A DNA stretch of 64,000 nucleotides from Erythrobacter fulvus (lineage in GTDB: Bacteria; Pseudomonadota; Alphaproteobacteria; Sphingomonadales; Sphingomonadaceae). Below are positions 40,158 to 48,845 of this stretch, piece after piece. The translations under genes were made by a program, and so were the position numbers. Within the stretch, counting starts at the first letter, position 1. Every line of letters starts with the position of its first letter. The notes under the pieces are model-generated. The model saw only the letters and a list, made by a program, of their open reading frames with translations, did no database searches and had not been told where the DNA came from. The stretch covers positions 227,475-291,474 of the forward strand of contig NZ_JAQQXQ010000005.1 of the NCBI RefSeq assembly GCF_028595285.1. The letters run 5' to 3'.

Positions 40158-41582
40158 ATGATCCGCACCACGCTTGCAGCGCCCGCGCTGCTCCTCGCCG
40201 CTAGCCCCGCCTTCGCACAATCGCAGCAAGAGACGCTGAATGCGCGCTACAGCCGCGCGCTCGCCGCGGGCTACAAGGCGCTGATGCTGTGCAGCGCCAT
40301 CGCCATTGCCGAGCGCAACGGCACTACCCGCACGCCCGAAAGCGTCGAGGCATTGGAACTGACCGGGATCCAGTCGCCGCAGAATGCGATCATCGGTGAA
40401 CTGCCCTATGCCATCATCCGCCGCCCGACCGGCCAGATCGCGCACGTGGCGGTAACATGGGCAGACGATATGCCCGCGCGTGTGGCCGCCTATTACGGGC
40501 CGGACAGCGGCTGTTCGGTATTGCCGGTCGGTGCGCCGGAGGACGTCAGCGATCCGGCCCGGCCGGTGCCGGTCGCGGCGCAGGACGAGGGCAAGGCCAT
40601 CATGATCGGTGTCATTCCGGGTACTGGAGGTGGCACGATACCGCCGCCGAATCCGCTCGCCAAGGTGCTCGATGCGGCGCGCGCAGGCCAATATGGGCAA
40701 GGAACGCGCACCACCGCCGCGCTGGTGCATGTCAACCGTCGGGACAACGGGCTGGTCGAACAGGCTGTCTATGCCCCCGGCTTCGATGAAAAGACCCCCC
40801 AGCGCACATGGTCTGTCGCCAAATCCATCGCCGCGACGCTGGTGGGCGCGGCGGTGCAGGCGGGGGATGCGGCGGTCGAGGATACCGTGGGTCTCAATTA
40901 CTGGCGCATGGGTGGAGAGGCCGATCCGCGTAACGCCATCACCATCGATCACGCGCTGCGCATGGCGACGGGGCGCTATTCCGACACGCCGGGCAACCGC
41001 ACCGATCCGCTTTATTTCGGCGGTTCGACCGTGGACGAGACGGCGGTAAACTGGCCGGTGGTGCACAAGCCCGGCACCGTGTTCCGCTATGCCAACAACG
41101 ACACGCTGCTGGCGGTGAAGGCGATTGCGCAGTGGCTCGATTACTACCCGCCGCACGAATTCTTCGCCAAGCTGGGGATGGGGCACACGGTCGCCGAGAC
41201 CGATATTCGCGGCGATTACATTCTATCCTCGCAAGTGTGGTCGACCGCAGGCGATCTGGCTAGGCTGGGGCAGCTTTACCTCAATGACGGCGTGCTCCCT
41301 TCGGGCGAGCGCATTCTGCCCGAAGGTTGGCGCGATTACGTCTCCACGCCCAGCGGCCCGCAGCCCGACGGCCCGTTCGGCTATGGCGCGGGGTTCTGGC
41401 TTATGAACAAAAGCGACGGCGTGCCTGCCGATACCTTCGCGGCTTTCGGCAATCGCGGCCAATATGTCGTCATCGTGCCTTCGCGGCAGGTTGTGATCGT
41501 GCGGCGCGGGGAGGATCCGGTGGGCGCGCGGTTCGATATTGCCGCGTTCACCCGCGACGTGCTGGCGGCACTCGAATCCTGA
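40158..41582 (+). CDS. Secreted serine hydrolase, beta-lactamase/DD-peptidase fold
   Basis: 474 residues. Signal peptide IRTTLAAPALLLAASPAFAQ. The class C-type fold has RTWSVAKSIAATLVG, with the catalytic SxxK (SVAK), and FRYANNDTLLAV, with the second motif Tyr-x-Asn (YAN). Third-motif candidates near GNRGQYVV are HxG-like but imperfect. An N-terminal approximately 120-residue region before the catalytic domain is not typical of AmpC. Therefore it is more likely an EstB/D-aminopeptidase-like esterase than a resistance enzyme. Separated from rplQ by a terminator. Confidence 0.78.
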   Translation: MIRTTLAAPALLLAASPAFAQSQQETLNARYSRALAAGYKALMLCSAIAIAERNGTTRTPESVEALELTGIQSPQNAIIGELPYAIIRRPTGQIAHVAVTWADDMPARVAAYYGPDSGCSVLPVGAPEDVSDPARPVPVAAQDEGKAIMIGVIPGTGGGTIPPPNPLAKVLDAARAGQYGQGTRTTAALVHVNRRDNGLVEQAVYAPGFDEKTPQRTWSVAKSIAATLVGAAVQAGDAAVEDTVGLNYWRMGGEADPRNAITIDHALRMATGRYSDTPGNRTDPLYFGGSTVDETAVNWPVVHKPGTVFRYANNDTLLAVKAIAQWLDYYPPHEFFAKLGMGHTVAETDIRGDYILSSQVWSTAGDLARLGQLYLNDGVLPSGERILPEGWRDYVSTPSGPQPDGPFGYGAGFWLMNKSDGVPADTFAAFGNRGQYVVIVPSRQVVIVRRGEDPVGARFDIAAFTRDVLAALES

Positions 41583-41716
41583 CCGCCGTTCATGATGAGG
41601 CCGATTTAGATTAACAATCGCTGTCGGCGCAATTCAGGTTCGTCTCAGTCCGAATCGTCCAGTTTGGCTTTGACACCGGCGCAATCCCGCATCGGTGCCA
41701 AGCGAGGACAAGACCA

Positions 41717-42259
41717 ATGACGACCACCCCCACGAGACTGGCCCGGACCACGCTCGGCACGCTCGCTGCCGGTGCGCTGGCCTTCGCTTCCGCCACCCCG
41801 GCGCTGGCCGACGATCACCGTGACCGTGATCGCGGCATCGGCGCGGGCGAGATTATTGCAGGGGCCGTGGTGATCGGCGGGATCGCGGCTCTGGCCGGTG
41901 CATTCGACGGCGATCGCGACCGTTGGGATCGCCGCGACCGTCGCGACCGCTGGGATCGCGGCGATCGCTGGGACCGGCGCGGCTTTCGCGGTGGCACGCG
42001 CGGTGCGGTGGAGCGCTGCGTGCGCGCAGCCGAAAACCAGGCGCGGCGCTTCGGCGGCTACCGCTTTGCCGATGTTACCGAAATCCGCGACGTTGACCGC
42101 AGGCGCTTCGGTTTCGAGGTCGAGGGCCGGATCGTGGTCGAGGGGGGGCGCGGCTGGGGTCGGCGCGGGCGTGATTTCGATCGCGGGCGGTTCACCTGCC
42201 GGCTCGACGGGCGCGGCGCCCCGCTGATCGACTTTGACGGTATCCGCGGCCTGCGGTAA
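41717..42259 (+). CDS. Secreted Arg/Asp-rich hypothetical protein
   Basis: 180 residues. Signal peptide ending ASATPALA. A glycine-rich hydrophobic segment (GEIIAGAVVIGGIAALAGA) is followed by an Asp/Arg repeat (DRDRWDRRDRRDRWDR) and a C-terminal domain with RGAVERCVRAAENQARRFGG and FTCRLDGRGAPLIDFDGI. A paralogue follows at 42372. The two Cys may pair. I do not recognise a function; the hydrophobic patch might insert in membrane. Confidence 0.7.
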   Translation: MTTTPTRLARTTLGTLAAGALAFASATPALADDHRDRDRGIGAGEIIAGAVVIGGIAALAGAFDGDRDRWDRRDRRDRWDRGDRWDRRGFRGGTRGAVERCVRAAENQARRFGGYRFADVTEIRDVDRRRFGFEVEGRIVVEGGRGWGRRGRDFDRGRFTCRLDGRGAPLIDFDGIRGLR

Positions 42260-42371
42260 TCCGTTCCCACCAACGGCTTCGGGCGGTTCAGGCAGAAGAA
42301 AGCCTGGGCCGCCTAGGCTATAGGGCATCAGGGCGATTGGTGGGCGCTCGTTATATCGAGGAGGGAGCAAT

Positions 42372-43229
42372 ATGGCTCTTCGTATTCCCGCGCTGGCACT
42401 GGCCGGCGCGCTTGGCGTAACCACTTTTGCCGTTGCCCCGGTGCATGCTGCCGGGCTTCCCGCCACGCCGGCGGCCGCGAGTTTTTCCGGCAGCTTCGAT
42501 CACAGCCGCTTCGATCCCGCGTCCGATATCGCCGACTGGCGCTGCCGGGGCTGGGGCTGTCGCCGCTGGGGCCGTCGCGGCTGGGGCCATCGCGGCTGGC
42601 GGCGCAACCGGATCGATGCCGGCGACGTGCTGATCGGCGCGGCGATCATCGGCGGGATTGCCGCGATCGCGAGTTCCAACAATCGCCGCGAACGCCAGCG
42701 CGATGTCGTCGTGGTGCGTGACGACAACTGGCGCAATGACAACCCCCGCTACGATGATCGCCGCACGCCGCGCCGCAGCACTGGGGCCACCGGGCTCGAT
42801 AGCGCGGTTGACCAGTGCCTTGCGCGGATCGAACGCGATGTGCGGGTCGATAGCGTTGACAATGTCGAGCGCACGGGCCGCGGCTGGATGGTCAGCGGGG
42901 CGCTGTTCAACGGCTCACCGTTCCAGTGCCGGATCGGCAATGACGGCCGGATTGAAGATGTCGATTTCGGCGGTGGTTCTCTGGGCGGCGACTGGGGCAA
43001 TGCTCCGGCGGCGACCTATTCCGATCGCGCCGACGGGCAGTGGAGCGACAACCGCTATGCCGATGCGCGGCTCGCCATGGGCGGGATGAACGCCCCGCAA
43101 GCCGCCGCGCCCGAAAGCTTCGCAGCGGCTCCCCCGGCAGGCACCGCAGATCGCATGCCGGCCTATCCCGGCGGGCCGATCCCCGGAGAGGTTATTCCCG
43201 AAACCATCGACGGCGATATCGGCGGCTAA
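42372..43229 (+). CDS. Secreted paralogue of the preceding Arg-rich protein
   Basis: 285 residues. Signal peptide (MALRIPALALAGALGVTTFA) and a Trp/Arg/Gly repeat block (WGRRGWGHRGWRR) come before GDVLIGAAIIGGIAAIASS, which corresponds to GEIIAGAVVIGGIAALAG of the upstream gene. The conserved C-terminal domain here is GLDSAVDQCLARIERDVRVD, with FQCRIGNDGRIEDVDFG. It then extends with a Pro/Ala/Gly-rich tail. Same order of segments in both proteins indicates tandem duplication and divergence. Envelope location is inferred. Confidence 0.7.
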   Translation: MALRIPALALAGALGVTTFAVAPVHAAGLPATPAAASFSGSFDHSRFDPASDIADWRCRGWGCRRWGRRGWGHRGWRRNRIDAGDVLIGAAIIGGIAAIASSNNRRERQRDVVVVRDDNWRNDNPRYDDRRTPRRSTGATGLDSAVDQCLARIERDVRVDSVDNVERTGRGWMVSGALFNGSPFQCRIGNDGRIEDVDFGGGSLGGDWGNAPAATYSDRADGQWSDNRYADARLAMGGMNAPQAAAPESFAAAPPAGTADRMPAYPGGPIPGEVIPETIDGDIGG

Positions 43230-43873
43230 CCGGACGCTTCGGGCCTGCCGCCATAGCTCGGCAGGCCCCATTCCCACCGGATCGCGGCGGCGCGCAGGGT
43301 AAAGCCGCAGGCAAACCCTGCGGTCCAGGCCCATTCCTTGTCGATCCCCAGTAGCGGTGCGGCAAGCATTCCCGCCACCGTCAGCGCCGCGGTGAGCGCG
43401 GCCGGGGTGACGTAGAGTTCGGGGCTCATGATGATCGACGGGCGACCGGCGACCACGTCGCGGATGATCCCGCCGACACACCCCGTTATCACTCCCATCA
43501 GCGCGGCCGGCACCGGCGGCACGCCATAAGCCAGCGCCTTGGCACTGCCGAGCACCGCATAGGCCGCGAGCCCCGTGCCGTCGGCATAGGCGAACCCTTT
43601 GCCCTCCCACCACCTGACGGGAGTGAACCAGGCGATCAGTGCGGTGGCGAGGCACACGGCGGCGACGCGCGGATCGTCGATCCAGAACACCGGCGCGCGG
43701 ATCAGCAGGTCGCGCACCGTCCCGCCGCCCACGCCGGTGACCAGCGCGAAGAAAGCCATGGTGACGAAAGTCTGCCGCAGCCGCGCCGCCAGCACCGCGC
43801 CCGACAGCGCGAACAGTGCGATACCGGCAAGATCGAGCAGGTCGAGGATCGGGGTCAGGACGGTGGTGTTCAA
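43226..43873 (-). CDS. TRIC-like (YicG/UPF0126) membrane channel protein
   Basis: 215 residues and six to seven helices in two repeats. DLAGIALFALSGAVLAARLR, GVGGGTVRDLLI and the second GCVGGIIRDVVAGRPSII are the TRIC (GGG..RD) signatures. Bacterial TRICs are trimeric K+ channels or related cation carriers. The start is a TTG whose TTGA overlaps the stop of the PepSY gene, so the pair is coupled. The 3' end overlaps the convergent upstream gene by 4 nt. Confidence 0.82.
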   Translation of the reverse strand: MNTTVLTPILDLLDLAGIALFALSGAVLAARLRQTFVTMAFFALVTGVGGGTVRDLLIRAPVFWIDDPRVAAVCLATALIAWFTPVRWWEGKGFAYADGTGLAAYAVLGSAKALAYGVPPVPAALMGVITGCVGGIIRDVVAGRPSIIMSPELYVTPAALTAALTVAGMLAAPLLGIDKEWAWTAGFACGFTLRAAAIRWEWGLPSYGGRPEASG

Positions 43874-44574
43874 GGCGTCGTCACCCTTGCCTTGCGGCGG
43901 CGGAACATCAGCACGCAGCCTATCAACGCACCCATAAGCGAAAGCGCAGCGAAGATGATCAGGATCGGGTGGCTGGTGTCTTCCCGTTCCGACAGGTCCA
44001 TAATGTGCAGCCCCCAGGCAAAGTCGAAGGCCCGCCACCAGCGGGTGCGCACCGCCTCGATCTCGCCCGTATCGCGCCCGACATAGACATTGGTGCCGTC
44101 TTCCAGCGCGACCTGCCACACGGCCAGCGGACGGCGGAAATCGAAGGGGGCTTTGTCAGCGGGAAACAGCGTGACCTTTGCGACCTTGTCGCCATCCGTA
44201 ATCCGCGCCGCTACCAGCGCCTGCGCGGCGGCAGCGTCGAGCGGGGGCAGAGGGGTGCCGCTAGCGAAATCGACGCGGCTCACTGCACCGTCCAGCGTCG
44301 TGAGCACCGCCACTGCGCGTCCTTGCTGCATGACGACGCGCATCTCTTTCAGGTTTGCTTCGGCCCCGGCGAGCGTGCTGCCCTCGACGACGAGCGGCTG
44401 CGCGGGTGCCTCGCGGCGCAGGTGATCGCCGCGCACCTCCTCGATCGGGCGGGCCACCATCAGCAGGCCGGTAGCCAGCCACATGGCGATCGGCACGCCG
44501 ACCACCCATCCGAGCCAGATGTGCCATTTGGCAAGCGTGAGCATGAGCGGTTTGCGGGCCATGCGCTGCGCCAT
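43870..44574 (-). CDS. PepSY-domain membrane protein
   Basis: 234 residues. KWHIWLGWVVGVPIAMWLAT is the first helix of the PepSY-associated TM family; a periplasmic PepSY-like domain (residues about 60-180) precedes TRWWRAFDFAWGLHIMDL and a final helix (HPILIIFAALSLMGALIGCV). Proteins of this group work with iron or heme uptake or reduction. No such partner is adjacent. Translationally coupled to the TRIC gene; 12 nt after the amidase. Confidence 0.8.
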   Translation of the reverse strand: MAQRMARKPLMLTLAKWHIWLGWVVGVPIAMWLATGLLMVARPIEEVRGDHLRREAPAQPLVVEGSTLAGAEANLKEMRVVMQQGRAVAVLTTLDGAVSRVDFASGTPLPPLDAAAAQALVAARITDGDKVAKVTLFPADKAPFDFRRPLAVWQVALEDGTNVYVGRDTGEIEAVRTRWWRAFDFAWGLHIMDLSEREDTSHPILIIFAALSLMGALIGCVLMFRRRKARVTTP

Positions 44575-44586
44575 GGCGAAGCCGCG

Positions 44587-45945
44587 TCAGGCGTGCAAGA
44601 TGTTCCCGATCGCCTCTGCCGCGGCGATGCAATCGAGATCGCTCCAGCGCGGCCCGATCACCTGCATTCCGCAGGGCAGATCGGCCCCGAGATAGCTGCC
44701 GGCGCCAATCGGCAACACCGTGGCAGGCAGGTTCGGGAAAGTGGCCAGCCCGGCCCATGCGAGCGCATTGCCGCCCGGCTCTTCCTTGCCGTTGATTGAG
44801 ATCGTCCCCTTGAACACCGCCTCGTCACGATGCGGCACCGCAAGGACAGGGGCGGGCGGGGCGAGGACGAAGTCATAGACTGCGAACAGCGCCTCCCACT
44901 GCGCCATGCTGGCGGCCTGCGCATCGAGCAGGTCGAACCAGTCGGTCGCGCTGGCGCGTTTGCCGTCGGGCGCAGGGGCTCCGCGCGCCATTGCGATGTT
45001 CATCATGCGCAGATAGCTGCGATATTGCTGCGTCTGGTCGGGCAGCAGATCGCTCGCGCGGTCGATTCGCACGCCCGCCCGCGCGAGCATTTCCAGCGCG
45101 GCTTCGGTCGGGCCCAAGACGCTGGCATCGACCGGCGCGTTCGGCAGGTCGGTGATCGCCAGCAGGCGGCATTCTTTCAACGGCTTCGCACGGCGGCGCA
45201 GTGGCACTTCGGCGCCGATTTCCGTCAGCATGGCAAGATCGGCAGCATTGCGCGCCAGCGGTCCGGCGATGGAGAGCACGCCGTCATGCGCGGCGATGAA
45301 GCCTTCGCGGCGCGATTGCGTGGGATGATCATGGCCGCGCTTCGACACCAGCCCCCATGTCGTCTTTTGGCCCCATACCCCGCAGAAATGCGCCGGGACA
45401 CGCACCGATCCGCCGATGTCGGTGCCATAGTCGCACGGCACCATGCCGCTTGCCACCGATGCCGCGCTTCCGCCCGATGAACCGCCGGGCGAGCGTTCGG
45501 GATTATGGGGGTTGCTGCTGCGGCCATAGACCGGGTTGAAGCTCTGCCAGTCGGTAAGGTCCACGGGCACGTTGGTCTTGCCGATGATAATCGCGCCCGC
45601 TGCCTTCAGCCGCCGCACCAGCTCGGCATCCTGCGGGGCGACGGTGTCCTTGAAGCGCGAATAGCCGAAAGTGGTGGGAAGCCCTTCGACGTCGAAGCTT
45701 TCCTTGATCGTCATCGGCACGCCGAACAGCGGCTGATCCGGTCCGGGGCCCGCCTTGTCCATCGCCTTTGCGGTTTCGTAGGCCCGTTCGAAATCGGGAA
45801 CGGCGAGCGCGTCGATATTCGAATCGAGCTTTTCGATCCGCACGATCGCAGCGTCGACTGTTTCGGCCACGCTGCGCCGCCCTTCACGGATTGCAGCAGC
45901 CGTGGCGAGCGCGCCGGGTTTGTCGGTCAGTTGCGGATAGGCCAT
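44587..45945 (-). CDS. Amidase (amidase-signature family)
   Basis: 452 residues. The Ser-cisSer-Lys triad is visible: Lys in GVPMTIKESFDVEGLPTTFG, the cis-Ser in SPGGSSGGSAASVASG, and the nucleophile in YGTDIGGSVRVPAHFCG. A GatA role is unlikely because no gatB/gatC is adjacent and the C-terminal half differs. The physiological amide is unknown. ATG 45945 is the first in frame. Confidence 0.88.
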   Translation of the reverse strand: MAYPQLTDKPGALATAAAIREGRRSVAETVDAAIVRIEKLDSNIDALAVPDFERAYETAKAMDKAGPGPDQPLFGVPMTIKESFDVEGLPTTFGYSRFKDTVAPQDAELVRRLKAAGAIIIGKTNVPVDLTDWQSFNPVYGRSSNPHNPERSPGGSSGGSAASVASGMVPCDYGTDIGGSVRVPAHFCGVWGQKTTWGLVSKRGHDHPTQSRREGFIAAHDGVLSIAGPLARNAADLAMLTEIGAEVPLRRRAKPLKECRLLAITDLPNAPVDASVLGPTEAALEMLARAGVRIDRASDLLPDQTQQYRSYLRMMNIAMARGAPAPDGKRASATDWFDLLDAQAASMAQWEALFAVYDFVLAPPAPVLAVPHRDEAVFKGTISINGKEEPGGNALAWAGLATFPNLPATVLPIGAGSYLGADLPCGMQVIGPRWSDLDCIAAAEAIGNILHA

Positions 45946-46001
45946 GCGTGATTAACTCCCCTCGGCCTTCGCATTTAGGCAAAGCCGGGGGGAGGCGCAA
46001 A

Positions 46002-47417
46002 TCACATATGGATGGGCTTGCCCTGAACCGCCATTGCCGCTTCCTTCATGGCTTCGGCGTGGGTCGGGTGCGCGTGGCAGGTATAGGCGATGTCTTCGCT
46101 GGTCGCGCCGAATTCCATCGCCAGCGCAGCTTCCGCGATCATCGTGCCTGCAACCGAGGCGATCGCCCAGACGCCCAGCACCTTGTCGGTCTTGGCATCG
46201 GCGATCACCTTCACGAAGCCGTCGGGTTCGTGATTGGTCTTGGCGCGGCTGTTGGCCAGCATCGCGAACTTGCCGACCTTGATTTCGCTGCCCGAAGCCG
46301 CCGCCTGTTCACGGGCTTGTTCCTCGGTCAGGCCGACGCCTGCAAATTCGGGCATGGTGTAGACCACGCCGGGGATCACATCGTGGTTCACGATGCCGGT
46401 CCCGGTGGCGATGTATTCGGCCACGGCAATGCCTTCATCCTCGGCCTTGTGCGCCAGCATCGGACCCGGAATCACATCGCCGATCGCGCGCACACCATCG
46501 ACGCTGGTGCGGAAATCGGGGCCGGTTTCGATCTGACCGCGCGCGTTCAGTTCAAGGCCGATATTCTCCAGCCCGAGCCCCTGGGTATTGGGGCGCCGGC
46601 CAACGGCAACCAGGACGCAATCGGCCTCAATCGTCTCCGATGCGCCGCCCTTGGCGGGTTCGATGGTCAGGGTGGCCTTCTTGCCTTTGACCGCCGCGCC
46701 GGTGACCTTGGTTCCCAGCTTCAGCTCCAGACCCTGCTTCTTGAAGATCTTGGCGGCTTCCTTGCGCACATCGCCGTCCATGCCGGGCAGCAGCTGGTCG
46801 AGGAATTCGACCACGGTGACCTTGGCGCCCAAACGCCGCCAGACCGAACCCATTTCCAGCCCGATCACGCCGCCACCGATCACCACGAGGTGTTCGGGCA
46901 CGCGGTCAAGCGCCAGCGCGCCGGTGCTGTCGACGATGATGCCCTTGTCATTGTCGATCTCGACGCCGGGCAGCGGGGTGACGCTCGAACCGGTCGCGAT
47001 CACGATTTCCTTCGCGGAGTAGTCCTTGCCCGCGACAGTGACGGTATGCGCGTCCTTGAAAGTGGCGTGGCCCTTCAGCCATTCGACCTTGTTCTTCTTG
47101 AACAGGAACTCGATCCCGCCGGTCAGGCCCTTGACCGCATCGGCCTTGTCAGCTTGCAGCGCGGCCAGATCCAGCTCGACCTTGCCCAGCTTCACGCCGT
47201 AGCGCGCCAGCGTGCCGTCCACGGCTTCGGCAAACTTCTCCGAACCGTGCAGCAATGCCTTGGAAGGGATGCAGCCGACGTTAAGGCAGGTTCCACCCAG
47301 CGTTTCGCGGCTTTCGACGCAGGCGGTCTTCAGGCCCAGCTGCGCCGCGCGGATCGCGCCGACATAGCCGCCGGGACCGGCGCCGATGAAGATAACGTCG
47401 TAATCGTAGTTAGCCAT
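46002..47417 (-). CDS. lpdA: Dihydrolipoyl dehydrogenase (E3)
   Basis: 471 residues. It reoxidises dihydrolipoyl groups of 2-oxo acid dehydrogenases. FAD site VIFIGAGPGGYVGAIRAAQL, redox-active disulfide GGTCLNVGCIPSKALL, NAD site VVIGGGVIGLEMGSVWRRLG, and the catalytic His-Glu in CHAHPTHAEAMKEAA. Last gene of the mdh..sucD-sucA-sucB-lpd unit. 119 nt separates it from sucB. Confidence 0.97.
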   Translation of the reverse strand: MANYDYDVIFIGAGPGGYVGAIRAAQLGLKTACVESRETLGGTCLNVGCIPSKALLHGSEKFAEAVDGTLARYGVKLGKVELDLAALQADKADAVKGLTGGIEFLFKKNKVEWLKGHATFKDAHTVTVAGKDYSAKEIVIATGSSVTPLPGVEIDNDKGIIVDSTGALALDRVPEHLVVIGGGVIGLEMGSVWRRLGAKVTVVEFLDQLLPGMDGDVRKEAAKIFKKQGLELKLGTKVTGAAVKGKKATLTIEPAKGGASETIEADCVLVAVGRRPNTQGLGLENIGLELNARGQIETGPDFRTSVDGVRAIGDVIPGPMLAHKAEDEGIAVAEYIATGTGIVNHDVIPGVVYTMPEFAGVGLTEEQAREQAAASGSEIKVGKFAMLANSRAKTNHEPDGFVKVIADAKTDKVLGVWAIASVAGTMIAEAALAMEFGATSEDIAYTCHAHPTHAEAMKEAAMAVQGKPIHM

Positions 47418-47536
47418 TCTGGCCTCCGTTCCGCGTGGCCTTCGACATGCTCGGGCTGAGCGGATGTTGTGTCAGTTCTGCCATCCTGCAACCCGCCCGT
47501 TGTGAGCCTTTTGCAGGATGCCATGCAATTTGTGCC

Positions 47537-48793
<1,257 letters not shown>

Positions 48794-48845
48794 CTGAGTG
48801 GGTTCCTGAAACTTGCTTCTATCTGATGTGAACTATGGCGGATCG

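Noticed and set aside
40158..41582. AmpC beta-lactamase / resistance gene
   Set aside because: SxxK and YxN are present, but the N-terminal region and third motif do not match AmpC; the fold is shared with esterases and peptidases.
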